Source of the DNA: a bacterium
Lineage (GTDB): Bacteria > Bacillota > Bacilli > Lactobacillales > Streptococcaceae
Direction of reading: 5' to 3'
Assembly (NCBI GenBank): GCA_905221325.1
Contig: CAJNCS010000007.1
Coordinates: forward strand, 1 to 64,000
DNA length: 64,000 nt
Of this stretch, positions 7,123-17,814 are shown piece by piece. Under the pieces are notes generated by a model that worked only from the letters and a program-made list of their open reading frames with translations, made no database searches and was not told the DNA's origin. The translations under genes were made by a program, and so were the position numbers. Each line of letters opens with the position of its first letter. Positions within the stretch are counted from its first letter, which is position 1.

Positions 7123-7881
7123 ATGTTTGGATTTTTTAAGAAAGATAAAGCTGTAGAAGTTGAGGTTCCAACACAGGTTCCTGCTCACATTGGCATCATC
7201 ATGGATGGAAATGGTCGCTGGGCTAAAAAACGAATGCAACCACGGGTTTTTGGTCATAAGGCAGGGATGGAAGCCCTCCAAAAGGTGACCAAGGCAGCTA
7301 ATAAGATGGGAGTTAAGGTCATCACAGTCTATGCCTTTTCAACGGAAAACTGGACGCGCCCAGATCAAGAAGTCAAGTTTATCATGAACTTGCCAGTCGA
7401 GTTTTATGATAACTACGTCCCTGAATTGCATGCAAATAATGTTAAGATTCAGATGATTGGGGAGACAGATCGCCTACCTAAGCCGACTTTTGAAGCTTTG
7501 AAAAAAGCAGAGGAGTTGACCAAGAACAATACAGGCTTGATTCTCAATTTTGCGCTTAACTATGGTGGTCGTGCTGAAATTACGCAGGCTTTTAAGAGCT
7601 TGGCTCAGGAAGTTCTAGATGCCAAAATCAATCCTGGTGACATCACAGAGGATATGGTTGGGGAGTATCTTTTCACCCAGCATCTGCCCAAGGATTTGCG
7701 AGATCCAGATTTGATTATCCGTACGAGTGGTGAGTTGCGTTTGAGTAATTTCTTGCCATGGCAAGCAGCCTATAGCGAGCTTTACTTTACGGATACCTTA
7801 TGGCCTGATTTTGATGAGACATCTTTGCAGGAGGCTATTACGGCCTATAATCGTCGCAATCGCCGTTTTGGAGGAGTTTAG
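7123..7881 (+). CDS. uppS: undecaprenyl diphosphate synthase (isoprenyl transferase)
   Basis: Cis-prenyltransferase that condenses isopentenyl diphosphate onto farnesyl diphosphate to make the C55 lipid carrier for cell wall and capsule precursors. The 252 residues match the family. The catalytic 'IIMDGNGRWAKKR' block is near the N terminus and the 'RTSGELRLSNFLPWQ' substrate-binding block near the C terminus. The ATG at 7123 follows AGGA at 7111-7114; a TTG-initiated extension from 7105 has no support. It is the first gene of an operon with cdsA, rseP and proS, 8 bases before cdsA. Confidence 0.96.
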   Translation: MFGFFKKDKAVEVEVPTQVPAHIGIIMDGNGRWAKKRMQPRVFGHKAGMEALQKVTKAANKMGVKVITVYAFSTENWTRPDQEVKFIMNLPVEFYDNYVPELHANNVKIQMIGETDRLPKPTFEALKKAEELTKNNTGLILNFALNYGGRAEITQAFKSLAQEVLDAKINPGDITEDMVGEYLFTQHLPKDLRDPDLIIRTSGELRLSNFLPWQAAYSELYFTDTLWPDFDETSLQEAITAYNRRNRRFGGV

Positions 7882-7889
7882 GAGAAGAT

Positions 7890-8693
7890 ATGACCCAAGA
7901 TTTACAAAAGAGAACATTGTTTGCTGGATTGGCCCTGGCTATTTTCCTTCCCATTTTGTTTGTGGGAGGACTCTTGTTGCAGGTAGGGATTGGTTTGTTA
8001 GCCATGCTGGCTGTCCATGAACTCTTGCAGATGAAGGGGCTAAAGACCATGACCATTGAGGGGGCTTTGACCCTCTTTGCGACCTTTGCCCTCACAATTC
8101 CTTTAGAAAACTATCTGACATTCCTGCCAGTTGACGGGAATGTGGTTGCCTACAGTGTTTTGATTACAATTATGCTAGGGACGACCGTTTTCAGTAAAAA
8201 CTATACGATTGAAGATGCTGCCTTTCCAATTGCTGTGAGCTTTTATGTTGGTTTTGGTTTTAATGCCTTACTAGATGCTCGGGTGGCAGGTTTTGACAAG
8301 GTGCTTCTGGCCCTCTTTATCGTTTGGGCGACAGATAGTGCGGCTTACCTGATAGGGATGAATTTTGGCAAGCATAAGTTGGCACCAAGAGTTTCTCCTA
8401 ATAAGAGTATTGAGGGCTTTATCGGTGGGATTCTAGGTGCGGTACTGGTAACAGCAATCTTCATGCTAGTAGATAGCACAGTTGCTCTCCCTTATGGGAT
8501 TTATAGAATGAGCCTCTTTGCCGTCTTCTTCAGTGTGGCGGGTCAGTTTGGTGACTTGATTGAGAGTGCCATGAAACGCCATTTCGGTGTCAAGGATTCT
8601 GGGAAATTTATCCCTGGACATGGCGGTGTGTTGGATCGCTTTGACAGCATGCTGATTGTGTTTCCAATGATGCACTTATTTGGCCTCTTCTAA
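7890..8693 (+). CDS. cdsA: phosphatidate cytidylyltransferase
   Basis: Integral membrane enzyme that makes CDP-diacylglycerol from CTP and phosphatidic acid for phospholipid synthesis. It has 267 residues with about eight hydrophobic segments, and the C-terminal family signature is complete ('MKRHFGVKDSGKFIPGHGG' followed by LDRFDS). The ribosome site (AGGAG) overlaps the end of uppS. It lies between uppS and rseP, the usual order in streptococci. Confidence 0.96.
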   Translation: MTQDLQKRTLFAGLALAIFLPILFVGGLLLQVGIGLLAMLAVHELLQMKGLKTMTIEGALTLFATFALTIPLENYLTFLPVDGNVVAYSVLITIMLGTTVFSKNYTIEDAAFPIAVSFYVGFGFNALLDARVAGFDKVLLALFIVWATDSAAYLIGMNFGKHKLAPRVSPNKSIEGFIGGILGAVLVTAIFMLVDSTVALPYGIYRMSLFAVFFSVAGQFGDLIESAMKRHFGVKDSGKFIPGHGGVLDRFDSMLIVFPMMHLFGLF

Positions 8694-8708
8694 AGAAAGG
8701 AATATTGA

Positions 8709-9968
8709 ATGATTGGATTGCTAACCTTTATCCTAGTTTTTGGGATTATCGTGGTGGTGCATGAGTTTGGACATTTTTATTTTGCCAAGAAATCAGGCAT
8801 TTTAGTCCGTGAGTTTGCTATTGGTATGGGCCCCAAGATTTTTGCCCATATCGGTAAGGACGGCACTGCTTATACCATTCGGATCCTTCCTTTAGGAGGG
8901 TATGTTCGTATGGCTGGTTGGGGTGATGATGCGACAGAGATCAAGACAGGAACCCCGGTCAGTTTAACACTTGCAGAGGATGGTAAGGTCAAACGGATCA
9001 ATCTATCTGGGAAGAAACTGGATCAAACAGCTCTCCCTATGCAGGTAACCCAGTTTGACTTTGAGGACAAGCTCTTCATTAAAGGCTTGGTCCTGGAAGA
9101 AGAAAAGATCTTTGCAGTGGATCACGATGCAACAGTTGTTGAGGCAGATGGAACCGAAGTGCGTATCGCTCCTCTGGATGTACAGTATCAAAATGCTTCT
9201 ATCTGGGGCAAGCTCATCACCAACTTTGCAGGTCCCATGAATAACTTTATCTTAGGTGTTGTTGTTTTTTGGATTCTGATCTTTTTGCAGGGTGGTGTTA
9301 GAGATACTCAGACAAATCTCTTTCATGTCATGCCAGAAGGAGCTTTGGCTAAGGTGGGCGTAGCTGAGACAGCTCAAATCACCAAGGTCGGCTCGCATGA
9401 GGTTAAGAATTGGCAAGACTTGACCCAGGCTGTGGAAGCAGATACCAAGGACAAGACAGCCCCGACCTTGGATGTGACCATTTCTGAAAATGGTAGCGAA
9501 AAACAAGTCACTGTGACGCCAGAAGAGAATCAAGGACGTTATATTCTTGGGGTTCAACCGGGGGTCAAGTCAGACTTTCTATCCATGTTTGTTGGTGGCT
9601 TTACAACCGCTGCTGACTCAGGGCTCCGTATCCTTTCGGCTCTGAAAAACTTGATTTTCCATCCAGATTTGAACAAACTCGGTGGTCCTGTTGCCATTTT
9701 TAAGGCAAGTAGCGATGCTGCTAAAAATGGAATTGAGAATGTCCTCTATTTCCTAGCTATGATTTCCATCAATATCGGAATTTTTAATTTGATTCCGATT
9801 CCGGCTTTGGATGGTGGAAAGATTGTGCTCAATATCCTAGAGGCTATCCGCCGGAAACCCCTTAAACAAGAAATTGAAACCTATGTCACCATGGCTGGTG
9901 TAGTTATCATGGTTGTCTTGATGCTAGCTGTGACCTGGAATGACATTATGCGACTCTTTTTTAGATAA
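8709..9968 (+). CDS. rseP: RIP metalloprotease RseP / Eep
   Basis: Site-2-type intramembrane zinc protease; the streptococcal and enterococcal homologue Eep processes signal peptides and peptide pheromone precursors. It has 419 residues, HEFGH at 18-22 in the first membrane segment, a PDZ domain around residues 200-290 and the C-terminal [11 protein letters not shown] motif that supplies the third zinc ligand. AAAGGA lies before the ATG. It is in the uppS-cdsA-rseP-proS operon, 12 bases before proS. Confidence 0.95.
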   Translation: MIGLLTFILVFGIIVVVHEFGHFYFAKKSGILVREFAIGMGPKIFAHIGKDGTAYTIRILPLGGYVRMAGWGDDATEIKTGTPVSLTLAEDGKVKRINLSGKKLDQTALPMQVTQFDFEDKLFIKGLVLEEEKIFAVDHDATVVEADGTEVRIAPLDVQYQNASIWGKLITNFAGPMNNFILGVVVFWILIFLQGGVRDTQTNLFHVMPEGALAKVGVAETAQITKVGSHEVKNWQDLTQAVEADTKDKTAPTLDVTISENGSEKQVTVTPEENQGRYILGVQPGVKSDFLSMFVGGFTTAADSGLRILSALKNLIFHPDLNKLGGPVAIFKASSDAAKNGIENVLYFLAMISINIGIFNLIPIPALDGGKIVLNILEAIRRKPLKQEIETYVTMAGVVIMVVLMLAVTWNDIMRLFFR

Positions 9969-11834
<1,866 letters not shown>

Positions 11835-11848
11835 AACTATAATCAGAA

Positions 11849-11891
11849 GAAAAACAAGGCAAAAATGTAACTAGTTTTTACCTTGTTTTTT
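11849..11891 (+). terminator. proS operon terminator
   Basis: AAAACAAGG (11851-11859) with CCTTGTTTT, extended by an inner AAAAA/TTTTT pairing, then T's. The bglA -10 (TATAAT 11895-11900) follows at once. Confidence 0.8.
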
Positions 11892-11931
11892 CTGTATAAT
11901 GGGAAAAATGAGTAAATGAAGAGGTAAAGCT

Positions 11932-13311
11932 ATGCTAAAATTTCCAAAGGATTTTGTCTGGGGTTCCTCCACTTCTGGACCACAGACAGAAGGACGAGTG
12001 CTTGGTGATGGTAAAGGAGATAATCTCTGGGATTATTGGTTCCAAGTAGAGCCAAATCGTTACTACAATGGAATTGGACCTGATAAAACATCGACCTTCT
12101 ATGAAAACTGGGAAAAGGATATTGAGCTTTTGGTAGAGACTGGGCATACAGCTTTTCGTACTTCTATCCAGTGGTCTCGTATTTTCCCGCAAGGTCGTGG
12201 AGAAGTCAATCCTCAAGGGGTGACTTTCTACCGTCAGGTTTTTGAAGCTATTAAGGCCAAAGGGATTCGTCTCTTAGTCAATCTCTATCACTTCGACCTG
12301 CCTTTTGCCCTCCAAGAAGACGGCGATGGTTGGGAAAATAAGGCAACTGTCAAGGCTTATGAAGACTATGCTCGTTTTTGTTTTGAGACTTACGGTGACT
12401 TGGTGGACCAATGGATTACCTTCAATGAACCCATTGTCCCCGTAGAGTTTGGTTATTTCTATGATGCCCACTATCCTCACAAGGTAGATGCCAAAGCGGC
12501 GGTTAAGGTTGCCTATCACACACAACTGGCTAGTAGTCTTGCGGTTAAGGCCTGTCATGAGATTTTGCCTGATTCTAAGATTGGGATTGTCCTTAACTTG
12601 ACGCCAGCTTATCCACGTAGCCAGCACCCTGCGGATGTCAAGGCCGCTCGCATTGCCGATCTCTTCCAAGCTCAATCTTTCTTAGACCCGTCTGTACTGG
12701 GAGCTTATCCAGAAGAGTTAGTAGAGATTTTAGCAGATCATGATTTGCTGCCAGAGTACACTGTTGAAGAGTTAGAACTCATTCGTGAGAATACAGTTGA
12801 TTTCCTAGGAGTCAACTACTACCAACCTTTGCGCGTTATGGCGCCGCGTTTTGCTAAACATCCAGACAGTCCCATCTTGCCAGAACATTTTTACGAGCCT
12901 TATATCATGCCTGGCCGTAAAATCAATCCCCACCGCGGTTGGGAAATTTATGAGCAAGGGATTTATGACATCGCTCAAAATATTAAGGAAAATTATGCTA
13001 ATATTGAGTGGATGCTGACCGAAAACGGCATGGGTGTTGAAGGTGAAGATAAATTCCGTGTGAATGGCATGATTCAGGACGACTATCGTATTGACTTTGT
13101 CAAAGGACATCTTCGTGAACTTCACCGTGCGATTGAAGATGGAGCCAACTGTAAAGGATACTTAATATGGACCTTTATTGACTGCTGGTCATGGCTCAAC
13201 AGCTATAAAAATCGTTACGGTTTGGTTGAGCTTGACTTGGAAACACAGGAACGTCGTCTAAAAAAATCAGGCCATTGGTTCAAGGAACTCAGCGACCATA
13301 ATGGATTTTAA
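11932..13311 (+). CDS. bglA: 6-phospho-beta-glucosidase (GH1)
   Basis: Glycoside hydrolase family 1 enzyme, 459 residues, expected to split phosphorylated beta-glucosides brought in by a PTS. The acid/base glutamate is in ITFNEP and the nucleophile glutamate in LTENG, both GH1 signatures. AGAGG precedes the ATG and TATAAT at 11895-11900 gives the promoter. No PTS gene is adjacent, so its sugar partner lies elsewhere. The 6-phospho specificity is inferred from close streptococcal relatives. Confidence 0.9.
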   Translation: MLKFPKDFVWGSSTSGPQTEGRVLGDGKGDNLWDYWFQVEPNRYYNGIGPDKTSTFYENWEKDIELLVETGHTAFRTSIQWSRIFPQGRGEVNPQGVTFYRQVFEAIKAKGIRLLVNLYHFDLPFALQEDGDGWENKATVKAYEDYARFCFETYGDLVDQWITFNEPIVPVEFGYFYDAHYPHKVDAKAAVKVAYHTQLASSLAVKACHEILPDSKIGIVLNLTPAYPRSQHPADVKAARIADLFQAQSFLDPSVLGAYPEELVEILADHDLLPEYTVEELELIRENTVDFLGVNYYQPLRVMAPRFAKHPDSPILPEHFYEPYIMPGRKINPHRGWEIYEQGIYDIAQNIKENYANIEWMLTENGMGVEGEDKFRVNGMIQDDYRIDFVKGHLRELHRAIEDGANCKGYLIWTFIDCWSWLNSYKNRYGLVELDLETQERRLKKSGHWFKELSDHNGF

Positions 13312-13315
13312 GAAT

Positions 13316-13349
13316 AAAAAGAGTGAGATGGTGTTCATCTCACTTTTTA
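13316..13349. terminator. bidirectional terminator between bglA and EamA gene
   Basis: AGTGAGATG (13322-13330) / CATCTCACT (13336-13344), flanked by A's on the left and T's on the right, so it can serve both converging genes. Confidence 0.85.
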
Positions 13350-13763
13350 TTACAATATCATCACCAAGGTCCCAATCGTAATCAGGATACAGCCAATAAT
13401 TGTTTTAAACGTCAGGACATCCTGTAGGAAGAAAAAGGCTAGAACGAGGGTAATGACGAGACTGAATTTATCGACAGCAGATACCTCAGTCGCATTGCCC
13501 ATCTGCAAGGCCTTGTAGTAGCAGAGCCAGGAGGCGCCAGTGGCTAAGCCTGATAAGATGAGAAAGAGCCAACTTTTTCTACTGATGTTGACAATTTCGG
13601 TCTGACTATTGGTCAAGAAAACCATGGCCCAGGCCATAAGAATGACGACGACTGTACGAATAGCGGTTGCTAGATTGGATGGAACTCCCTCAATCCCGAT
13701 CTTGGCTAAAATTGACGTTAAGGCTGCAAAGATAGCTGATAAAAGTGCGAAGAAAAACCACAT
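13350..13763 (-). CDS. half-size EamA / DMT-family transporter
   Basis: A 137-residue, very hydrophobic protein with about five membrane segments; it is one EamA repeat of the drug/metabolite transporter superfamily (10-TM members carry two). Such short members act as dimers. The substrate is unknown. The start is set by GAGGAGG at 13770-13776 (minus strand). It converges on bglA and diverges from glmS; its own promoter is visible upstream. Confidence 0.82.
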   Translation of the reverse strand: MWFFFALLSAIFAALTSILAKIGIEGVPSNLATAIRTVVVILMAWAMVFLTNSQTEIVNISRKSWLFLILSGLATGASWLCYYKALQMGNATEVSAVDKFSLVITLVLAFFFLQDVLTFKTIIGCILITIGTLVMIL

Positions 13764-13783
13764 GGCAAATACCTCCTCTATTC

Positions 13784-13812
13784 ATTATAAGTAATTGATG
13801 CTGACTTGTCAG
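13784..13812 (-). promoter_or_regulatory. promoter of the EamA gene
   Basis: On the minus strand CTGACA (13807-13812), 17 bases, TATAAT (13784-13789). Confidence 0.75.
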
Positions 13813-13850
13813 GTATCAAGTGAAATTCTGATAAAATGCGAGATAAAAAA

Positions 13851-13948
13851 ACTATACCAATTTTTCTTCTTGACAAGTGAGAAAAACAAGTATATACTGT
13901 TTTTGCTGATTCTGTAAAAGGGAAATCAGACTATACCAATTTAAGGAG
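13851..13948 (+). promoter_or_regulatory. glmS promoter flanked by two operator-like repeats
   Basis: TTGACA (13870-13875), 17 bases, TATACT (13893-13898). The 13-mer ACTATACCAATTT occurs at 13851-13863, just upstream of the -35, and again at 13930-13942, about 25 bases after the predicted transcript start and touching the AAGGAG ribosome site (13943-13948). The repeat resembles a half of the dyad bound by GntR-type NagR regulators, which control glmS and nag genes in streptococci; I infer glucosamine-responsive repression, possibly with looping. Confidence 0.65.
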
Positions 13949-13952
13949 AAAG

Positions 13953-13967
13953 CACAGCTGGTCTGTG
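13953..13967 (+). other. hairpin between glmS ribosome site and start codon
   Basis: CACAG, loop CTGGT, CTGTG. Folding would cut the SD-to-ATG spacing from 30 to about 15 bases. Confidence 0.5.
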
Positions 13968-13978
13968 TCGTATATACT

Positions 13979-15787
13979 ATGTGTGGAATTGTTGGTGTTG
14001 TTGGAAACACAAATGCAACTGATATTTTGATTCAAGGGCTTGAAAAGCTCGAATACCGTGGCTATGATTCTGCGGGGATTTTTGTCCTAGGTGGTGCTGA
14101 AAATCACCTGGTTAAGGCTGTCGGTCGTATCGCAGAATTGTCTGCCAAGACAGCAGGTGTTGAGGGGACAACTGGTATTGGACATACGCGTTGGGCGACT
14201 CACGGAAAACCAACTGAGGACAATGCTCACCCACACCGCTCTGAGACAGGACGTTTTGTCTTGGTGCACAATGGAGTGATTGAAAACTACCTTGAAATCA
14301 AGGAAGAATACCTTGCAGGTCACCACTTCAAGGGGCAAACCGATACAGAAATTGCCGTTCACCTGATTGGGAAATTTGCAGAAGAAGATGGTCTCTCAGT
14401 TCTTGAAGCCTTCAAAAAAGCCCTTCACATCATCCGTGGGTCTTATGCCTTTGCCTTGATTGATTCACAAGATCCTGAAGTCATCTATGTCGCTAAGAAC
14501 AAATCGCCACTTTTGATTGGTCTTGGAGAAGGCTACAACATGGTCTGCTCAGATGCTATGGCTATGATTCGTGAGACCAACCAATACATGGAAATTCATG
14601 ACCAAGAGTTGGTAATCGTCAAGGCTGATAGTGTCGAAGTTCAAGACTATGATGGCAATCGCCGTGAACGTGCTAGCTATACTGCGGAGCTCGACTTGTC
14701 AGATATCGGCAAGGGGACTTATCCTTACTACATGCTCAAGGAAATCGATGAGCAACCAACTGTTATGCGTAAACTCATCCAAGCCTACACAAATGAGGCA
14801 GGTCAAGTTGTCGTAGATCCAGCTATCATCAAGGCTGTTCAAGATGCAGACCGCATTTACATCCTTGCAGCTGGAACATCGTACCACGCAGGATTTGCTT
14901 CTAAGAAGATGTTGGAAGAGTTGACAGATACACCTGTTGAACTTGGAATTTCATCTGAGTGGGGCTATGGTATGCCACTTCTCAGCAAAAAACCACTCTT
15001 CATCTTTATCAGCCAGTCTGGTGAAACAGCTGATAGCCGTCAGGTTTTGGTCAAGGCTAATGAAATGGGAATCCCAAGCTTGACAGTGACAAACGTCCCA
15101 GGTTCAACCCTTTCACGTGAAGCCAACCATACCATGCTTCTTCACGCGGGTCCTGAAATTGCTGTAGCATCAACAAAGGCCTATACGGCGCAAATCGCAG
15201 CCCTTGCCTTCCTTGCAAAAGCAGTTGGAGAAGCAAACGGCAATGCCAAAGCTCAAGCCTTTGACCTGGTTCATGAGTTGTCAATCGTAGCTCAGTCTAT
15301 CGAATCAACTCTTTCAGAAAAAGAAACCATTGATGCCAAGGTTCGTGAGCTTCTTGAAACCACTCGCAACGCCTTTTACATCGGACGTGGTCAAGACTAC
15401 TATGTAGCCATGGAAGCCAGTCTTAAGCTCAAAGAGATTTCTTACATCCAATGTGAAGGCTTTGCGGCAGGAGAACTCAAGCACGGAACCATTGCCTTGA
15501 TTGAAGATGGGACACCTGTCTTGGCTCTCTTGTCAGATCCAGTCCTTGCCAACCATACTCGTGGAAATATCCAAGAGGTCGCAGCCCGTGGTGCCAAGGT
15601 TCTCACTATCGCAGAAGAAAATGTTGCTAAAGACACAGACGATATCGTTCTTACGACCGTCCACCCTTACCTCTCACCAATCTCAATGGTCGTACCAACG
15701 CAATTGGTTGCTTACTTCGCAACACTTCACCGTGGCCTTGATGTGGACAAACCACGTAACCTTGCTAAGTCAGTAACAGTAGAATAA
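13979..15787 (+). CDS. glmS: glutamine--fructose-6-phosphate aminotransferase
   Basis: Makes glucosamine-6-phosphate from fructose-6-phosphate and glutamine, the entry step to peptidoglycan amino sugars. The 602 residues comprise an N-terminal glutamine amidotransferase domain starting MCGIVG (the Cys after Met is the nucleophile, which fixes this ATG), then two SIS sugar-isomerase domains (about 290-420 and 460-590). The AAGGAG ribosome site is 30 bases from the ATG, unusually far; a small hairpin (CACAG / CTGTG, 13953-13967) in between could shorten the distance. No glmS ribozyme is present. Confidence 0.96.
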   Translation: MCGIVGVVGNTNATDILIQGLEKLEYRGYDSAGIFVLGGAENHLVKAVGRIAELSAKTAGVEGTTGIGHTRWATHGKPTEDNAHPHRSETGRFVLVHNGVIENYLEIKEEYLAGHHFKGQTDTEIAVHLIGKFAEEDGLSVLEAFKKALHIIRGSYAFALIDSQDPEVIYVAKNKSPLLIGLGEGYNMVCSDAMAMIRETNQYMEIHDQELVIVKADSVEVQDYDGNRRERASYTAELDLSDIGKGTYPYYMLKEIDEQPTVMRKLIQAYTNEAGQVVVDPAIIKAVQDADRIYILAAGTSYHAGFASKKMLEELTDTPVELGISSEWGYGMPLLSKKPLFIFISQSGETADSRQVLVKANEMGIPSLTVTNVPGSTLSREANHTMLLHAGPEIAVASTKAYTAQIAALAFLAKAVGEANGNAKAQAFDLVHELSIVAQSIESTLSEKETIDAKVRELLETTRNAFYIGRGQDYYVAMEASLKLKEISYIQCEGFAAGELKHGTIALIEDGTPVLALLSDPVLANHTRGNIQEVAARGAKVLTIAEENVAKDTDDIVLTTVHPYLSPISMVVPTQLVAYFATLHRGLDVDKPRNLAKSVTVE

Positions 15788-15793
15788 GCTAAG

Positions 15794-15819
15794 AAAGTCT
15801 AGTTCATCTAGACTTTTTT
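15794..15819 (+). terminator. glmS terminator
   Basis: AAGTCTAG, loop TTCAT, CTAGACTT, then T's. Confidence 0.88.
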
Positions 15820-15887
15820 GCTCTCTCTTGGTATACTTGAGTGAGGAGTATTTTTGCTCGCCTTTAATTTTTTATAAGGAGAAGAAA

Positions 15888-16421
15888 ATGAAGAAGAAAA
15901 AAAGTATTATTGCTATGGTGGTTGGTATCGTCTTGTCTAGTTCTTTCTTGATACGTACGATCTTGATCCATCAGCAGAGACAAGCGAAAAAGCAAAACCT
16001 GGAACGGATTGCTGCGGTGCAAGAGACGGTTCAGTCTCAAGATCAAAAGAAAGCTGAAGAGCAGAAAGAACACTTTAAAAAGGCATTTGAAGGTATGGAT
16101 AAAACTTCCATTCTAATGAAAAACTATGATAGCCACACAAAGATTAATGGGGACTACAGTTTTGGTACAAAGGATGGCGTGTACTACCTAGTAGAATTAA
16201 AAACAGGGAATAAAGTAGCTCTGGAAGGTGTGGACAAGGCCTTTCCATTGTCTGTCAAAAATGAGGACACAAATAGTACGGAGCTTGCCCTGGTTGTCCG
16301 TAAAGACCAAGTCTGGTATATGATTGATACAAAGGGTGAGACGATTTACACTTTTGAACAAACAGAATTGACAGAAAACTCGAAGTTGACTTTGAAAGAC
16401 AATAAACTACAGGTAGAATAA
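15888..16421 (+). CDS. hypothetical membrane-anchored protein
   Basis: I do not recognise this 177-residue protein. The lysine-rich N terminus (MKKKKS) and a hydrophobic stretch at about 7-27 look like an uncleaved signal anchor. A charged, glutamine-rich coiled-coil-like segment (about 30-70) is followed by a small beta-rich extracellular part with repeated 'DGVYYLVEL', 'DQVWYMID' strands. AAGGAG at 15876-15881 fixes the start; a longer form from 15828 has no ribosome site. It has its own extended -10 promoter (TGGTATACT at 15829-15837) and terminator, so it is transcribed alone. Confidence 0.75.
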   Translation: MKKKKSIIAMVVGIVLSSSFLIRTILIHQQRQAKKQNLERIAAVQETVQSQDQKKAEEQKEHFKKAFEGMDKTSILMKNYDSHTKINGDYSFGTKDGVYYLVELKTGNKVALEGVDKAFPLSVKNEDTNSTELALVVRKDQVWYMIDTKGETIYTFEQTELTENSKLTLKDNKLQVE

Positions 16422-16427
16422 ACCAAG

Positions 16428-16452
16428 AAAGCCTAGATGAACTAGGCTTTTT
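16428..16452 (+). terminator. terminator of the hypothetical gene
   Basis: GCCTAG, loop ATGAA, CTAGGC, flanked by A's and T's. Confidence 0.87.
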
Positions 16453-16468
16453 CTAATGAGCAAATTCA

Positions 16469-16497
16469 TTGAAAATAAAACTAATTAGTGATAAAAT
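16469..16497 (+). promoter_or_regulatory. promoter of the luciferase-like oxidoreductase
   Basis: TTGAAA (16469-16474), 17 bases, TAAAAT (16492-16497) with TGA extension. Confidence 0.65.
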
Positions 16498-16532
16498 ACC
16501 CTAAAAACTAAAAGAGATAGCGAGGAAACAGG

Positions 16533-17585
16533 ATGGTAGAATTAGGAATTTCAACATTTGGTGAAACAACAGCTCTGGAGGCGACTGGGCAGATTTACAG
16601 TCATGATGAACGCATTCGTCAGTTGGTGGCAGAAATTGAGCTGGCTGATAAGGTTGGTTTGGATGTGTACGGGATTGGAGAGCATCATCGGGAGGACTTT
16701 GCGGTATCGGCGCCAGAGATTGTTCTTGCAGCTGGGGCAGTCAATACCAAGAAGATTCGTTTGACCAGTGCGGTCAGCATTCTCTCGAGTATGGATCCGA
16801 TTCGCTTGTTCCAACAATATGCCACTATTGATGCCTTGTCAAATGGCCGTGCAGAGATTATGGCTGGGCGTGGATCATTTACCGAGTCTTTCCCACTGTT
16901 TGGCTATGACTTGAAAGACTATGAAGCTCTCTTTGATGAAAAGTTAGATCTGCTTCAGTTGGCAAATGAAAGCACCAAAGTGAATTGGCAGGGGCAATTG
17001 ACCCAAAGCATTGCTGGAAAAGAAGTCTATCCTCGTCCAGTTCAGGACAAATTGCCATTGTGGGTGGCGACAGGTGGTCATGTAGAGTCAACAGTGAAGA
17101 TTGCTCGGGTGGGGCTGCCGATTGTCTATGCTATTATTGGTGGTAATCCGCGTTATTTTAAAAAGCTGATTCAAGCTTATCGTGAGATTGGAAGGGAGGC
17201 TGGTTATGCGGATAAAGACCTGAAAGTGGGCGCTCATTCTTGGGGCTGGATTGCTGAAGATGGCGAGCAGGCTGTCAAAGATTATTTCCATCCGACCAAG
17301 CAAGTAGTGGATACTATTTCCAAAGACCGTCCGCACTGGCAGGAGTTGACCTATGAGCAATATTTGGAGCAAGTTGGTCCAAATGGAGCCATGTTTGTGG
17401 GAAATCCTGATCAGGTGGCAGAAAAATTGATTCGCATGATTGAGGATTTAGACTTGGACCGCTTCATGCTCCATCTACCGCTTGGTTCTATGCCACATGA
17501 TCAAGTTTTGAGAGCTATTGAACTCTTCGGCACACAAGTGGCCCCCAAAGTACGAGCTTACTTTGCCATGAAAGAGGAGTTATAA
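16533..17585 (+). CDS. LLM class flavin-dependent oxidoreductase (luciferase-like)
   Basis: A 350-residue bacterial luciferase-like TIM-barrel oxidoreductase, expected to use reduced flavin. Recognisable family blocks are 'DVYGIGEHHREDFAVSAPE' near residue 45, 'LTSAVSILSSMDPIRLFQQY' near 80 and 'GRAEIMAGRGSFTESFPLFG' near 110. A homologue lies just after glmS in pneumococcus as well. The substrate is unknown. Immediately after the stop the sequence changes to a fragment of a UroD-type gene, so the downstream boundary marks a rearrangement. Confidence 0.87.
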   Translation: MVELGISTFGETTALEATGQIYSHDERIRQLVAEIELADKVGLDVYGIGEHHREDFAVSAPEIVLAAGAVNTKKIRLTSAVSILSSMDPIRLFQQYATIDALSNGRAEIMAGRGSFTESFPLFGYDLKDYEALFDEKLDLLQLANESTKVNWQGQLTQSIAGKEVYPRPVQDKLPLWVATGGHVESTVKIARVGLPIVYAIIGGNPRYFKKLIQAYREIGREAGYADKDLKVGAHSWGWIAEDGEQAVKDYFHPTKQVVDTISKDRPHWQELTYEQYLEQVGPNGAMFVGNPDQVAEKLIRMIEDLDLDRFMLHLPLGSMPHDQVLRAIELFGTQVAPKVRAYFAMKEEL

Positions 17586-17600
17586 AAAAATTCAATCAGT

Positions 17601-17660
17601 TGAGTCGATTGGTGAGGATCACCCTTGGATTCAGCAACAGGTGGAAGTGGTACAAGCGAT
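17601..17660 (+). pseudogene. remnant of a UroD-superfamily gene
   Basis: These 60 bases match 19311-19370, inside the intact UroD-like gene, at 58 of 60 positions, in the same orientation. On both sides the similarity stops. It is too short to encode anything and is read as the leftover of an earlier copy, separated from the living gene by the inserted acid phosphatase gene. Confidence 0.85.
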
Positions 17661-17712
17661 AGAGCATACTATCTAGTGGAATATATACTAGTTTATACCA
17701 AGTACAAGATAA

Positions 17713-17760
17713 AATATCAAAAAAGACGATTTCCGCTTGGAAGTCGTCTTTTTTGATATT
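17713..17760. terminator. strong bidirectional terminator
   Basis: Near-perfect 22-bp stem (17713-17734 / 17739-17760, one wobble pair) with a GCTT loop and A6/T6 tracts inside the arms. It separates the plus-strand oxidoreductase from the minus-strand acid phosphatase. Confidence 0.88.
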
Positions 17761-17814
17761 CTCGCAAATACGATATCTTGTGGTTTGTGTAAACTGGTAG
17801 ATAGCTCCCTTATT

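Noticed and set aside
13899-13978. glmS ribozyme
   Set aside because: The leader is under 80 nt, lacks the conserved ribozyme core, and instead shows operator-like repeats.
13891-13978. Second glmS promoter at TATACT 13973-13978
   Set aside because: The -10 touches the ATG, so a transcript from it would start inside the gene, and no -35 is visible.
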